This document shows, piece after piece, positions 43,334-54,379 of a DNA stretch of 56,160 bases. The notes under the pieces are model-generated. The model had not been told where the DNA came from and searched no databases. It worked only from the letters and a program-made list of their open reading frames with translations. The position numbers were made by a program, and so were the translations under genes. The first letter of the stretch is position 1; the number at the start of each line of letters is the position of its first letter. Source of the stretch: Myxococcales bacterium UBA1660 (lineage in GTDB: Bacteria > Myxococcota_A > Polyangia > Polyangiales > Houyiibacteriaceae); contig DCLA01000041.1 of assembly GCA_002320815.1 (NCBI GenBank), positions 1-56,160 of the forward strand, written 5' to 3'.

Positions 43334-44637
43334 GCCGCGGCCTCGCGACGTGCCTCCTCCTCGGCGCGTTCGGCTGCGCCACCACCGCGGCGCCGCCGCC
43401 GCGGACCCCGCCCCTGGCCCCGGCCAGCGCCGAGACCCGGGCCGACGCGCCCAGCGACCGACCGCTCACCCGCGCCGAGCAGAACGTCATGGCCAGCCTC
43501 CAGGCCGAGGCCGTCGAGGTCCGCCGTCTGCCTTTCTTGAAGCCGGTGGTCACCCGGGTCCGCAACGCGGCCTCGATCACCGCCGCGCTCTCCGAGCAGA
43601 TGGAAGAGGACGAGCTCTCCCAGGCCCGGGAGATCTACGAGGCCCTCGGGCTGCTCCCGGCGGGCACCGACATCCGCGATCTCATGGAGGGCGTCCTCGG
43701 CGAGCAGGTCGTCGGCTACTACGACCCGGAGACCGACGCGATGGTCATCCGGGACGACGTGATGGACCTCCTGCTCCGCGGGGGCTCCCAGGCCCAGGAG
43801 CCCCGGGCGATCCTCATCCACGAGCTGGTCCACGCGCTCCAGGACCAACACTTCGATCTGAAGGCGCTCTACGACCGCGACGTGTCCGGCGACGCCGCCG
43901 GCGCCCTGCGCTCCCTGGTCGAGGGCGACGCCACCCTGGCCATGGTCGCCATGAGCGCCGGCCGGGGCGCCGACGTGATGCCCGTCGCCCAGCAGATCGC
44001 CGGCAACGTCCCCGGTCTCGAGGAGATGATGGTCGAGTCGGCCATGCCCCAGGGCGGGATGACCCTCTCCCAGGCGCCGGCCATCGTGCGGGCGACCCTC
44101 ATCGTCCCTTACCTCGCCGGCCTCGGCTACTGCAGCTGGTGGGCGCGGCAGAGCGGCTGGGATGGCGTGGACGCCCGCTTCCGGGAGCTCCCCCGCTCCA
44201 CCGAGCAGGTCCTGCACCCCGAGCGGGTCCGGGACGAGCCCCTGGCCATCACGCTTCCGGAGCTCGAGGGCCTCGGCGATCGCGTCGTCGACGAGGGGAC
44301 CCTCGGCGAGCTGGAGCTGGCGGTCTACTTCGGCCAGGGCCGCCCCAGCGGGGTAGACGCCGCCGCGGCGGCCGGCTGGGGGGGCGACGCCCTCCGGGTC
44401 TACGCCGGCGGCTCCCTGGGAAGCGCGGTGGTCTGGCTCACCCTCTGGGACGACGAAGCCGAGGCCACCGAGGCGGCCGCCGCCGCGCAGCGCGTCGGCC
44501 GAGGCGTCCCCGGCAGCCATGTCCGCCAGGAGGGACGGGCCGTCTTGATCCTCCGGCGGGTCCCGGCCCGGGTCCGGGCGGCCACCGTGGAGGCCCTCAT
44601 GGGGGCAGCCCGCGCGGCGCTGACGGCCGCCGGCTGA
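43330..44637 (+). CDS. Lipoprotein metalloprotease of gluzincin type
   Basis: The 435-residue protein has a lipoprotein signal (CLLLGAFGC at residues 8-16) and a zincin motif ILIHELVHALQDQHFDL, giving His164, Glu165 and His168. The segment SLVEGDATLAM places a possible third ligand at Glu198, which fits gluzincins. Families with HELxHALQDQ and VEGDA segments are known in bacteria but are poorly characterised. The start is GTG overlapping the rnj stop (GTGA), so the two are coupled. It would sit in the periplasm on a lipid anchor. Confidence 0.8.
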   Translation: MSRGLATCLLLGAFGCATTAAPPPRTPPLAPASAETRADAPSDRPLTRAEQNVMASLQAEAVEVRRLPFLKPVVTRVRNAASITAALSEQMEEDELSQAREIYEALGLLPAGTDIRDLMEGVLGEQVVGYYDPETDAMVIRDDVMDLLLRGGSQAQEPRAILIHELVHALQDQHFDLKALYDRDVSGDAAGALRSLVEGDATLAMVAMSAGRGADVMPVAQQIAGNVPGLEEMMVESAMPQGGMTLSQAPAIVRATLIVPYLAGLGYCSWWARQSGWDGVDARFRELPRSTEQVLHPERVRDEPLAITLPELEGLGDRVVDEGTLGELELAVYFGQGRPSGVDAAAAAGWGGDALRVYAGGSLGSAVVWLTLWDDEAEATEAAAAAQRVGRGVPGSHVRQEGRAVLILRRVPARVRAATVEALMGAARAALTAAG

Positions 44638-44647
44638 GCGACCTCCG

Positions 44648-44676
44648 TTGACTGCGCCGCGACCGGGGGCTAGGAC
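44648..44676 (+). promoter_or_regulatory. Sigma-70-type promoter for tig-clpP
   Basis: TTGACT (44648-44653), 17 bases, TAGGAC (44671-44676), about 105 bases before the trigger factor start. A small hairpin (CTTCGG/CCGAAG, 44732-44749) lies in the leader. Confidence 0.55.
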
Positions 44677-44786
44677 GCCCCTTCATCCATTTCGGTCCGG
44701 CGAACCCGGACCCTCCCCTGCGGCGGAGCCCCTTCGGCAGCGACCGAAGCCCACCGCACCCAGCCCATTCTTCGCGGAGTCGAACG

Positions 44787-46118
44787 TTGCAATCCGAGGT
44801 CAGTGAGATCAGCCCCGTCCAGGTCGAGGTGAAGGTGGAGGTCCCGTGGGAGCGGGTCTCCCAGGATCTCGACAAGAGCTTCGCCAAGCTGGCGAAGACC
44901 GCGAAGGTCCGCGGCTTCCGGCCCGGCAAGGTGCCCCGCCGCATGGTGGAGAAGCTCTTCGGCAAGCAGGTGAAAGCGGAGGTCGCCTCCGCTCTGATCC
45001 AGCAGGGCCTCATCCACGCGGTGGAAGAGCACGAGCTCGCCATCTGCTCCGAGCCCAACCTCGCCGAGGAGCCGGACATCACCGAGGGCCAGCCCATGGC
45101 CTTCACCGCGACCATCGAGGTCCGGCCGAAGCTCGAGTCCATCGACCTCGACGGCCTCGAGGTGAAGCACATCTCGCCCAAGGCCACCGACGCGGCCATC
45201 GACGACCGACTGGAAGAGCTCCGCAAGCAGAACGCGGACTTCCGTGAGCCCGAGCCCATGCGCGGTGCCCAGGATGGCGACCGGATCACCATCGACTTCG
45301 CGGTCGAGGTGGACGGCGAGGTCCAGGACGACCTGGCCGCCCAGGATCGCGAGGTCCAGCTCGGGGACGACAGCTTCCTCGACGAGCTCGAGACCGGCAT
45401 GAAGGGCATGAAGCCCGGCGACACCAAGAAGATCGACGTGCCCTTCCCCGCCGAGCACCCGAACGAGCTGCTCCGGGGCAAGACGGCCATCTTCGAGGTG
45501 ACGGTCAAGGCCCTCCACGAGCGCCTGTTGCCCGCCGCCGACGACGAGCTGGCCCAGGACGCCGGCGACTACGAGACCCTCGAAGAGCTGAAGACCGCCA
45601 TCCGCGGCGAGATCCAGGAGCGCCTCGACAAGCGCGACGAGAACGAGCTCCGCGAGAAGCTCATCGACGCCGTGCTGAAGAAGAACGAGATCGAGGTCCC
45701 GCCGGCCATGATCAAGGAGCAGCAGCAGCGCATGCTCTACGAGATGGCGCAGTTCGCGCAGATGTTCGGCCAGCAGATGGGCCCCGAGATGTTCGACGGG
45801 CTCGGTGAGCGCGCCGAGCGGCGGGTCCGCGCCGGTCTGGTCCTGGGCGCCCTGGCGCGCCTCCACGAGCTGACCGTCGACGACGAGGCCGTGGACGCCG
45901 AGATCGCCAGCATCGCCGAGAAGACCGGCAAGCACGTGGCCAAGGTCAAGGTCGAGTACCGCGGCGAGCGGCGCGAGCAGCTCGAGAACGAGCTGCTCGA
46001 TCGGAAGATCATGGCGTTCCTGAAGGAAAAGGCGACCATCCTCGAAGAGGCGGACGCTCCCGAGGAAACGGCCGAGGCCGACGCCACGACGGATGGTGAA
46101 GAGGAGAAGAGCGAATGA
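44787..46118 (+). CDS. tig: Trigger factor
   Basis: Trigger factor is a ribosome-bound prolyl isomerase and chaperone for nascent chains. The 443-residue protein has the ribosome-binding N-domain with the GFRPGKVPRRMVEKLFG signature, a PPIase domain (GDRITIDFAVEVDGEVQDD) and a helical C-domain (EIEVPPAMIKEQQQRMLYEM). The start is TTG with GCGGAG seven bases upstream. Its stop overlaps clpP by four bases. Length is normal. Confidence 0.95.
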   Translation: MQSEVSEISPVQVEVKVEVPWERVSQDLDKSFAKLAKTAKVRGFRPGKVPRRMVEKLFGKQVKAEVASALIQQGLIHAVEEHELAICSEPNLAEEPDITEGQPMAFTATIEVRPKLESIDLDGLEVKHISPKATDAAIDDRLEELRKQNADFREPEPMRGAQDGDRITIDFAVEVDGEVQDDLAAQDREVQLGDDSFLDELETGMKGMKPGDTKKIDVPFPAEHPNELLRGKTAIFEVTVKALHERLLPAADDELAQDAGDYETLEELKTAIRGEIQERLDKRDENELREKLIDAVLKKNEIEVPPAMIKEQQQRMLYEMAQFAQMFGQQMGPEMFDGLGERAERRVRAGLVLGALARLHELTVDDEAVDAEIASIAEKTGKHVAKVKVEYRGERREQLENELLDRKIMAFLKEKATILEEADAPEETAEADATTDGEEEKSE

Positions 46119-46738
46119 GCGAACGCGCTGCGCACGACCCGATCCACGACCCCGCGAAGGCGGTCTACGTCGTCGAGAGCACTCACCGGGGTGAGCGCCT
46201 CTGGGACATCTACAGCCGCCTGCTCAAGGACCGCATCGTGTTCCTGGGCACGGAGGTGAACGACCCCGTCGCGAACACGATCATCGCGCAGATGCTCTTC
46301 CTGGAGAGCGAGGATCCCGACAAGGAGATCACGCTCTACATCAACAGCCCCGGCGGCGTGATCACCGCCGGCCTCGCCATCTACGACACCATGCAGTACG
46401 TGCGCTGCCCGGTGGCCACGGTCTGCCTCGGGCAGGCCGCGTCGATGGCGGCCTGGCTCCTGGCCGCCGGCCAGAAGGGGATGCGTCGCTGCCTCCCCAA
46501 CAGCCGAGTGATGATCCACCAGCCCCTCGGTGGGTTCCGCGGCCAGGCCACGGACATCGAGATCCATGCCCGCGAGATCATCCAGCTCCGCGAGCGCATG
46601 AACCAGATCATGGCGAACCACACGGGTCAGGACCCCGCCAAGATCAAGGAAGACACGGAGCGCGACCGCTACCTCTCCGCCGACGAAGCCGCCGAGTACG
46701 GCATCATCGACGAAGTGGTGCAGCCGCGGAAGAACTGA
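46115..46738 (+). CDS. clpP: ATP-dependent Clp protease proteolytic subunit
   Basis: ClpP is the serine peptidase of the Clp machine. The 207-residue protein has catalytic Ser110 (GQAASMAAWLLAAG), His135 (RVMIHQPLGG) and Asp184 (DTERDRYLSADEA), with the spacing of E. coli ClpP. YINSPGGVITAGLAIYDTM is another signature. It is coupled to tig by an ATGA overlap, and clpX follows after about 140 bases. Confidence 0.97.
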   Translation: MSERAAHDPIHDPAKAVYVVESTHRGERLWDIYSRLLKDRIVFLGTEVNDPVANTIIAQMLFLESEDPDKEITLYINSPGGVITAGLAIYDTMQYVRCPVATVCLGQAASMAAWLLAAGQKGMRRCLPNSRVMIHQPLGGFRGQATDIEIHAREIIQLRERMNQIMANHTGQDPAKIKEDTERDRYLSADEAAEYGIIDEVVQPRKN

Positions 46739-46770
46739 CCCCCCGCTCGCCGTGGGGATCTCGGGGCGCG

Positions 46771-46788
46771 AGGGAGCGTAGGCTCCCT
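46771..46788. terminator. Small hairpin between clpP and clpX
   Basis: AGGGAGC pairs with GCTCCCT over a four-base loop, without a T-run. It may be an attenuator or a weak terminator; a clpX promoter lies after it. Confidence 0.3.
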
Positions 46789-46805
46789 TCGACGCCCTCC
46801 CCCCG

Positions 46806-46834
46806 TTGCCGGGGGCCCGTGGCGGGACTAGAGT
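46806..46834 (+). promoter_or_regulatory. Candidate promoter for clpX
   Basis: TTGCCG (46806-46811), 17 bases, TAGAGT (46829-46834), 42 bases before the GTG start. Confidence 0.42.
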
Positions 46835-46876
46835 ACGAAATCAGCCCAATCAGCTACCGAAACCAGGGAACAGAGC

Positions 46877-48136
46877 GTGCCTGACCGACGCCGAGACGAG
46901 GGCCATGGGAACCTCACCTGCAGCTTCTGCGGGAAATCCCAAAAGGAAGTCAAAAAGCTCATCGCGGGGCCGACGGTCTATATCTGCGACGAGTGCATCG
47001 CGTTGTGCAACGACATCATCGCGGAGGAAGTGGACCGTGACGACGCCCTGAGCTCGGGGACCCCTCTGCCCAAGCCGGCGGAGATCAAGGCGATCCTCGA
47101 CGAGTACGTCATCGGCCAGGACCGGGCCAAGAAGGTCCTCTCCGTAGCGGTGCACAACCACTACAAGCGGATCGACTCGAAGGTCGGCGACGAGGTCGAG
47201 CTCCAGAAGTCGAACATCTTGCTCCTCGGGCCGACCGGCTCGGGCAAGACGCTCCTGGCGCAGACCCTCGCGCGGATCCTCAACGTCCCCTTCGCCATCG
47301 CGGACGCCACCACCCTCACCGAGGCCGGCTACGTGGGCGAGGACGTCGAGAACATCATCGTCCAGCTCCTGCAGAACGCCGACCACGACGTGGAGCGCGC
47401 CCAGCGCGGCATCGTCTACATCGACGAGATCGACAAGGTGGCCCGCAAGGGCGACAACCCGTCGATCACCCGCGACGTCAGCGGCGAGGGTGTCCAGCAG
47501 GCCCTCCTGAAGATCATCGAGGGCACGGTCGCCAACGTCCCGCCCAAGGGCGGACGGAAGCACCCGCAGCAGGACTTCCTCCAGATCGACACCGGCAACA
47601 TCCTCTTCATCTGCGGCGGCGCGTTCGTGGGCCTGGACCAGGTCATCGAGCGCCGCATCGGTGAGAAGACACTGGGCTTCGGCGCGGACATCCCGTCGAA
47701 GAAGGACAAGAAGATCGGCGAGATCCTGGAGCAGGTGCAGCCGGAGGATCTCCTCCGCGCCGGCCTCATCCCGGAGTTCATCGGTCGTCTGCCCGTCATC
47801 GCGACGCTCCACGAGCTCAACGAGGACGCGCTGGTGGACATCCTGACCAAGCCGAAGAACGCGCTGGTGAAGCAGTACGGCAAGCTCTTCGAGCTCGACG
47901 GCGTGAAGCTCGGCTTCGCCCCGGCGGCCCTCAAGGCCGTCGCCCGCAAGGCGCTGGAGCGCAACGCGGGTGCTCGAGGCCTCCGGGCCATCATGGAGCA
48001 GGCGATGCTCGACATCATGTACGACATCCCCTCGCAGACCGGCATCCAGGAGGTGATGGTCAACGAAGAGGTCATCACCAAGGGCGAGCAGCCGCTGATC
48101 GTCTACGAAGAGAAGAAGAAGGCGGAGATGGCCTGA
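46877..48136 (+). CDS. clpX: ATP-dependent Clp protease ATP-binding subunit
   Basis: ClpX unfolds substrates for ClpP. The 419-residue protein has the N-terminal zinc finger (CSFCGKSQKEVKKLI, YICDECIALC), Walker A LLLGPTGSGKTLLA, pore loop AGYVGEDVE, Walker B VYIDEIDKVARK and sensor motifs in ERNAGARGLRAIMEQ. GTG start, normal length. It has its own promoter after clpP. Confidence 0.97.
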   Translation: MPDRRRDEGHGNLTCSFCGKSQKEVKKLIAGPTVYICDECIALCNDIIAEEVDRDDALSSGTPLPKPAEIKAILDEYVIGQDRAKKVLSVAVHNHYKRIDSKVGDEVELQKSNILLLGPTGSGKTLLAQTLARILNVPFAIADATTLTEAGYVGEDVENIIVQLLQNADHDVERAQRGIVYIDEIDKVARKGDNPSITRDVSGEGVQQALLKIIEGTVANVPPKGGRKHPQQDFLQIDTGNILFICGGAFVGLDQVIERRIGEKTLGFGADIPSKKDKKIGEILEQVQPEDLLRAGLIPEFIGRLPVIATLHELNEDALVDILTKPKNALVKQYGKLFELDGVKLGFAPAALKAVARKALERNAGARGLRAIMEQAMLDIMYDIPSQTGIQEVMVNEEVITKGEQPLIVYEEKKKAEMA

Positions 48137-48166
48137 GGGGGCCGACTCACCTTTTCCTTTCCACGC

Positions 48167-48196
48167 GCGGGGCCGGACGGTACGTCTGGGCCCCGC
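48167..48196. terminator. Hairpin between clpX and lon
   Basis: GCGGGGCC pairs perfectly with GGCCCCGC over a 14-base loop, with no T-run. Candidate clpX terminator. Confidence 0.38.
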
Positions 48197-48240
48197 AGCC
48201 ATATCGGCAGGGACACACACCGGGGGCGCGCTAGAGAGAG

Positions 48241-50727
<2,487 letters not shown>

Positions 50728-50736
50728 CCGTCATCC

Positions 50737-50774
50737 GGGGAGCCAACCCGCGCGCGTCTGCGTGTAGGCTCCCC
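50737..50774. other. Inverted repeat before the DUF1304 gene
   Basis: GGGGAGCC (50737-50744) pairs with GGCTCCCC (50767-50774). It lies between the lon stop and the DUF1304 start, and its right arm overlaps TAGGCT (50765-50770). It may end lon transcription or control the next gene. Confidence 0.35.
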
Positions 50775-50777
50775 CGC

Positions 50778-51131
50778 ATGGCCCTCACCACCCCCGCCAT
50801 GGCCGCCACGGCCCTCGTCGCGGTCCTGCATCTGGTCTTCTTCGTCCTGGAGTCGGTCCTCTGGACCAAGCCGACGGGCCGGAAGATCTTCGGGCAAACC
50901 GTGGATGAAGCCGAGACCACCAAGGTCCTGGCGATGAACCAGGGCGTCTACAACGCCGGCCTGGCGGTGGCGCTCGCCTACGGTCTCTGGGCCGGCCAGC
51001 CGCATCTGGTCGCGGTGCTCTTGGTCTTCATCGTCGCCATGGGCCTCTTCGGCGCCGCGACCGCCAAGATCACCATCCTCTTCCTCCAGGCCCTCCCCGC
51101 CGCCCTCGCGCTCGGCCTGATGTTCCTCTGA
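50778..51131 (+). CDS. DUF1304 family membrane protein
   Basis: The 117-residue protein is small and hydrophobic with about four membrane helices (ATALVAVLHLVFFVLESVLW, YNAGLAVALAYGLW, LVAVLLVFIVAMGLFGAA, FLQALPAALALGLMF). The loop RKIFGQTVDEAETTKVLAMN-like segment and NQGVYNAGLA are DUF1304 signatures. Function unknown. ATG lies seven bases after TAGGCT. Confidence 0.9.
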   Translation: MALTTPAMAATALVAVLHLVFFVLESVLWTKPTGRKIFGQTVDEAETTKVLAMNQGVYNAGLAVALAYGLWAGQPHLVAVLLVFIVAMGLFGAATAKITILFLQALPAALALGLMFL

Positions 51132-51137
51132 GCGTCG

Positions 51138-52055
51138 TCAGCAGCCGTCGTACGCGTAGCCGCTCTGCTCCGGGACGACGAGGTCGAGGTCCCGGAGCAC
51201 GATGCTCAACTCCGGGAAAGCGGCGCATCCGGCGTCGAAGTCGCTGCGGCGGTACTCGATGACATAGACCTGGTCGCCGTAGACGGCCGTGAAGTCGCCG
51301 CACTCGTCGTAGCGGTTGCACTCCTCGACCACGGCGAAGTCGGTGCCCATCTCGGCCTGGCGCGCGAGGATCTCGGCGGAGTTCTTCTGGGCGATGGCCA
51401 GGCCGAGGTCGTGGGCCCGGGTCGCCAGGAGAGCCATGAAGGCGACCGCGTCGTCCTCGGTGATGCGGCCGCCCGAGCGGGCGTAGGTGTCCAGGTTGTC
51501 GATCTCCACGGCGTCGAAGCCCGCGTCGGCGCAGCCGTCGATCCACCCGCCCACGAGGACGGCGAGACGGTCGCGCTTGTCCGCGGTGGTCACGTCGAGG
51601 AGGATCTCGTCCCAGTCGGGGTCGACCACCGGCTCTCCGGACCCGTCGCGCAGGAGCAAGTCCGCGCGGTCTCCGCTCCAGAAGTCCTCCTCGTCCGGCT
51701 GGGTCTGGAAGCCGTTGACGTAGCAGATGGAGTAGACGCCGGCGGCGGGAGCAGCCAGCCGATCCCGGGCGACGACGGCGACGCCCGCGGGCGGGTCGTA
51801 GGCGCCGCCGAGCTGGTAGTCGAAGCTGCCGTTCGCCGGCGGGAGCGTGGGCGTCGCTTCCTCACCGGCGTCTACCGCTCCTCCGTCGTCGAATGGCCCG
51901 GCGTCCTCGAGTGCGCCGCCATCGGCGATTGGGCCGGCGTCGTCGGGTGGGCCGCCATCGCCGCTCCCCGAGTCCGCCGCGGCTTCGGGGCCGTCGCCCC
52001 CGTCGTCACCGCAGGCGAGAGCGAGGAGGGCAGCGAAGAGAAGAGCGCGGCGCAT
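51138..52055 (-). CDS. GH114-like endo-alpha-1,4-polygalactosaminidase lipoprotein
   Basis: The 305-residue protein has a lipoprotein signal (LLFAALLALACGDD), a Gly/Asp/Pro spacer of about 50 residues, and a GH114/TM1410-like domain. Its key segments are SICYVNGFQTQ, EILLDVTTADKRDRLAVLV, ADAGFDAVEIDNLDTYA (with the family acidic pair in EIDN), LAIAQKNSAEI, AVVEECNRYDEC and VYVIEYRRSDFD. Members cleave polygalactosamine. TATGCT lies five bases before its ATG. It converges on the DUF1304 gene with six bases between stops. Confidence 0.82.
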   Translation of the reverse strand: MRRALLFAALLALACGDDGGDGPEAAADSGSGDGGPPDDAGPIADGGALEDAGPFDDGGAVDAGEEATPTLPPANGSFDYQLGGAYDPPAGVAVVARDRLAAPAAGVYSICYVNGFQTQPDEEDFWSGDRADLLLRDGSGEPVVDPDWDEILLDVTTADKRDRLAVLVGGWIDGCADAGFDAVEIDNLDTYARSGGRITEDDAVAFMALLATRAHDLGLAIAQKNSAEILARQAEMGTDFAVVEECNRYDECGDFTAVYGDQVYVIEYRRSDFDAGCAAFPELSIVLRDLDLVVPEQSGYAYDGC

Positions 52056-52111
52056 GGCGAAGCATAGCCCCGCCCGGAACGGAGAGGGGCCGCGAGCCTC
52101 GCGAGCGGCGC

Positions 52112-52732
52112 TCAGAAGTGGAGCTCGGCCTCGAGGCCGGCGCCGTCGAGCCCCGCCCGGGGCGTGAAGCGCAGGTCACCGGCGCGGTATACGAGGTAGC
52201 GGCGCGGGATGGCGCCGGCGACCAGCAGCGCGAACCCCGCGGTCTGGGCCAGGCCAGTCATGATCGCGCCCGTCCGCCGGCCTTGGTTCTCGGCCCGGGC
52301 GGCGGCGATGTAGGGGCCGACCACCGGGATGAGCATGCTGTCCTGGATGCAGCCGCGCGCGTCCTGGGACCAGGCCCAGGTCAAGATGGAGCCCACGTAG
52401 AAGACGCCGAAGACCACGGCGCCCGGGATGAGCATCCCGAGGTGGACCCGCGAGACGGCCTCGCCGCCCGGCGGGATGGGCATGCCCTCTTCGTAACGGA
52501 TGCGCTGGAGCTGACCGGGCCGCTGGAGCTGGTACCCCGGCTGCTGGCCGTATGCCGGCTGCTGACCGTAGCCCGGCTGGGGCTGGCCATACCCGGGAGC
52601 CTGGGCGCCGTAGCCGGGCGGAGGCTGCTGCTGCTGCTCGGCGTGGTCGACCACGGGGACCCCGCCCTGGGCTGCGGCGGAGCCAGCGACCCCGGAGACG
52701 GTGAGAGCGGCGATGATCGTCGTTCGAATCAT
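52112..52732 (-). CDS. Exported protein with Gln/Pro/Gly/Tyr-rich region and membrane helices
   Basis: The 206-residue protein has a signal peptide (TTIIAALTVSGVAGSAAAQ), then a Gln/Pro/Gly/Tyr-rich stretch with repeats such as PGYGQQPAYGQQPGY, and three hydrophobic segments (IPGAVVFGVFYVGSILTWAW, IPVVGPYIAAARAE, GLAQTAGFALLVAGAIP). Such proteins are common in Myxococcota without known role. ATG at 52730-52732 is used; longer readings are shadows of the opposite-strand gene. Confidence 0.75.
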   Translation of the reverse strand: MIRTTIIAALTVSGVAGSAAAQGGVPVVDHAEQQQQPPPGYGAQAPGYGQPQPGYGQQPAYGQQPGYQLQRPGQLQRIRYEEGMPIPPGGEAVSRVHLGMLIPGAVVFGVFYVGSILTWAWSQDARGCIQDSMLIPVVGPYIAAARAENQGRRTGAIMTGLAQTAGFALLVAGAIPRRYLVYRAGDLRFTPRAGLDGAGLEAELHF

Positions 52733-52745
52733 GGGGTCCCCCAAA

Positions 52746-52758
52746 GCACGGGCCGTGC
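52746..52758. promoter_or_regulatory. Palindrome GCACGG-G-CCGTGC between divergent genes
   Basis: A perfect 6-bp inverted repeat around one base lies between the start of the small membrane protein gene and that of the flavoprotein. It could be an operator; nothing else supports this. Confidence 0.25.
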
Positions 52759-52873
52759 CTGACGGGATCACTGCGGTTTTCGCCCCGAGGCGTGAACTCT
52801 GGAGCACGCACGCGACCGACCTGTGCCTCCACGGCCCATGGTCCGCAGGCGGCGACGACCCCATGACGGGGCC

Positions 52874-54331
52874 GTGGATTCCTACGACGTCGCCGTGGTG
52901 GGCGCCGGCTTCGGCGGCCTCGCGGCCGCCCTCGAACTCACCCAGCGCGGCGCCCGGGTGGTGCTCCTCGAACAGCTCCGCTACCCCGGCGGCTGCGCCT
53001 CGACCTTCGTCCGCGGCGGCGCCCGCTACGAGTCGGGCGCGACCCTCTTCAGCGGCTTCGGCGAAGGGCAGCTCTTCCGCCGGTGGATCGACGAGCTGGG
53101 CCTCGAGGTGCAGGCGGCACCGATGGACCCGCTGGTCGAGCTCCGCGCGCCGAGCTTCTCGCTGGCCATCCCGCCCGAGCGGGAGGTCTTCCTCGAGCGG
53201 CTCCTGGCCCTCCCCGGCGTGCCCTCCTCCCGGACCCGTCGCTTCTTCCGCGAGCAGCGGCGCGTGGCCGACGCGCTCTGGGCCCTCTTCGACGACCCCA
53301 CGCTGCTGCCGCCCTTCGACGGACGTTCGTTGCTGCGCCACGCGGCCCGGGCCCCGCGCTACCTGCCGCTCCTGCGGGTGATCGGGGTGCCGCTGCGCGA
53401 CGTCCTCTTTCGACATGGCCTCCTCGACTGCCGCCCGGTGCGGACCTTCCTGGACGCCGTCTGCCAGATCACCGTCCAGTGCGGGGTCGACGAGGTCGAG
53501 TCGCCCTTCGCCCTGGCGGCCATGGACTACTACTTCCGCGGCACGGGGCACGTCCACGGGGGCATCGGCGAGCTGGCCTGGGCCCTCGCCCGCGCCGCCG
53601 AGAGCCGAGGCGCGACGCTGCGCTTCAGCGACCGGGTGCAGGGCATCGAGCCCGACGGCGACGGCTGGCGCGTGCGCGCCCGCAGGGGGTCGTTGCGTGC
53701 CGACCGGGTGGTCGCGAATCTCACACCCCACGCGCTCCGACGCCTCCGCGGGGCCTCCGCGCCGCGCCTCGATCGCCTCGCCGACGCGGTGGAGACCGGC
53801 TGGGGCGCGGCGATGCTCTACCTGCGCCTCGCACCGGGCGCCCTCCCCGACCGCGCCGCGGCCCATCACCTGGAGCTCGTCGCCGACGAAGACGCGCCCT
53901 TCGTCCGCGGCAACCACGTCTTCTGCTCCGTCTCCGCCAGCGACGAGGCGCGCGGCCGCGAGCCCGGGGAACGGACCGTCACCGTCTCCACCCACGTCCC
54001 CATGGCGGAACTCCGCGCGGGCGACCCCGCCGCGATGATCGCCGGTATCCAGGACCACATGCGCGCTACCCTGCGGGCCCGAGCGCCGGAGCTGGTGGAG
54101 GCCACCGTCCACGAGATGCCCGGGAGCCCGCGCACCTTCGAGCGCTTCACCGGCCGCGACTTCGGCTACGTGGGCGGGATCCCGCGGCGCGTCGGCTTCC
54201 ACCACTACCGGGAGCTGACCAACCCGCCCATCTGGCCCGGGCTCTGGCTCGTCGGCGACAGCGTCTTCCCGGGTCAGAGCACGCTGGCCACGGCCCTCGG
54301 TGGCCTCCAAGCCGCCCGCGCCGCGAGCTGA
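52874..54331 (+). CDS. FAD-dependent amine oxidase/phytoene desaturase-like flavoprotein
   Basis: The protein is of carotenoid desaturase/isomerase type (CrtI/CrtISO-like, amino-oxidase superfamily). The dinucleotide fold is VAVVGAGFGGLAAALELTQ with VLLEQLRYPGGCASTF. It continues with YYFRGTGHVHGGIGELAWAL (substrate-side motif), an FAD-contact ADRVVANLTPHALRRL, and the C-terminal FAD motif WLVGDSVFPGQSTLATALGG. The substrate cannot be read. I use GTG at 52874 close to the fold; ATG at 52838 or GTG at 52823 would add 12 or 17 basic residues. Confidence 0.82.
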   Translation: MDSYDVAVVGAGFGGLAAALELTQRGARVVLLEQLRYPGGCASTFVRGGARYESGATLFSGFGEGQLFRRWIDELGLEVQAAPMDPLVELRAPSFSLAIPPEREVFLERLLALPGVPSSRTRRFFREQRRVADALWALFDDPTLLPPFDGRSLLRHAARAPRYLPLLRVIGVPLRDVLFRHGLLDCRPVRTFLDAVCQITVQCGVDEVESPFALAAMDYYFRGTGHVHGGIGELAWALARAAESRGATLRFSDRVQGIEPDGDGWRVRARRGSLRADRVVANLTPHALRRLRGASAPRLDRLADAVETGWGAAMLYLRLAPGALPDRAAAHHLELVADEDAPFVRGNHVFCSVSASDEARGREPGERTVTVSTHVPMAELRAGDPAAMIAGIQDHMRATLRARAPELVEATVHEMPGSPRTFERFTGRDFGYVGGIPRRVGFHHYRELTNPPIWPGLWLVGDSVFPGQSTLATALGGLQAARAAS

Positions 54332-54340
54332 GTCGCAGGC

Positions 54341-54373
54341 GCTGGACGAGGAGGCCTGGGCTGGACGAGGAGG
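54341..54373. repeat. 14-bp direct repeat
   Basis: GCTGGACGAGGAGG occurs exactly at 54341-54354 and 54360-54373, between two convergent genes. No known function. Confidence 0.5.
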
Positions 54374-54379
54374 GCCAGC

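Noticed and set aside
44732..44749. Small hairpin in the tig leader as a riboswitch
   Set aside because: A six-base stem with a six-base loop is too small, and I see no known riboswitch motif in the leader.
48137..48240. Heat-shock promoter or CIRCE element before lon
   Set aside because: No CTTGAA/CCCCAT pair and no TTAGCACTC inverted repeat could be found in this gap.
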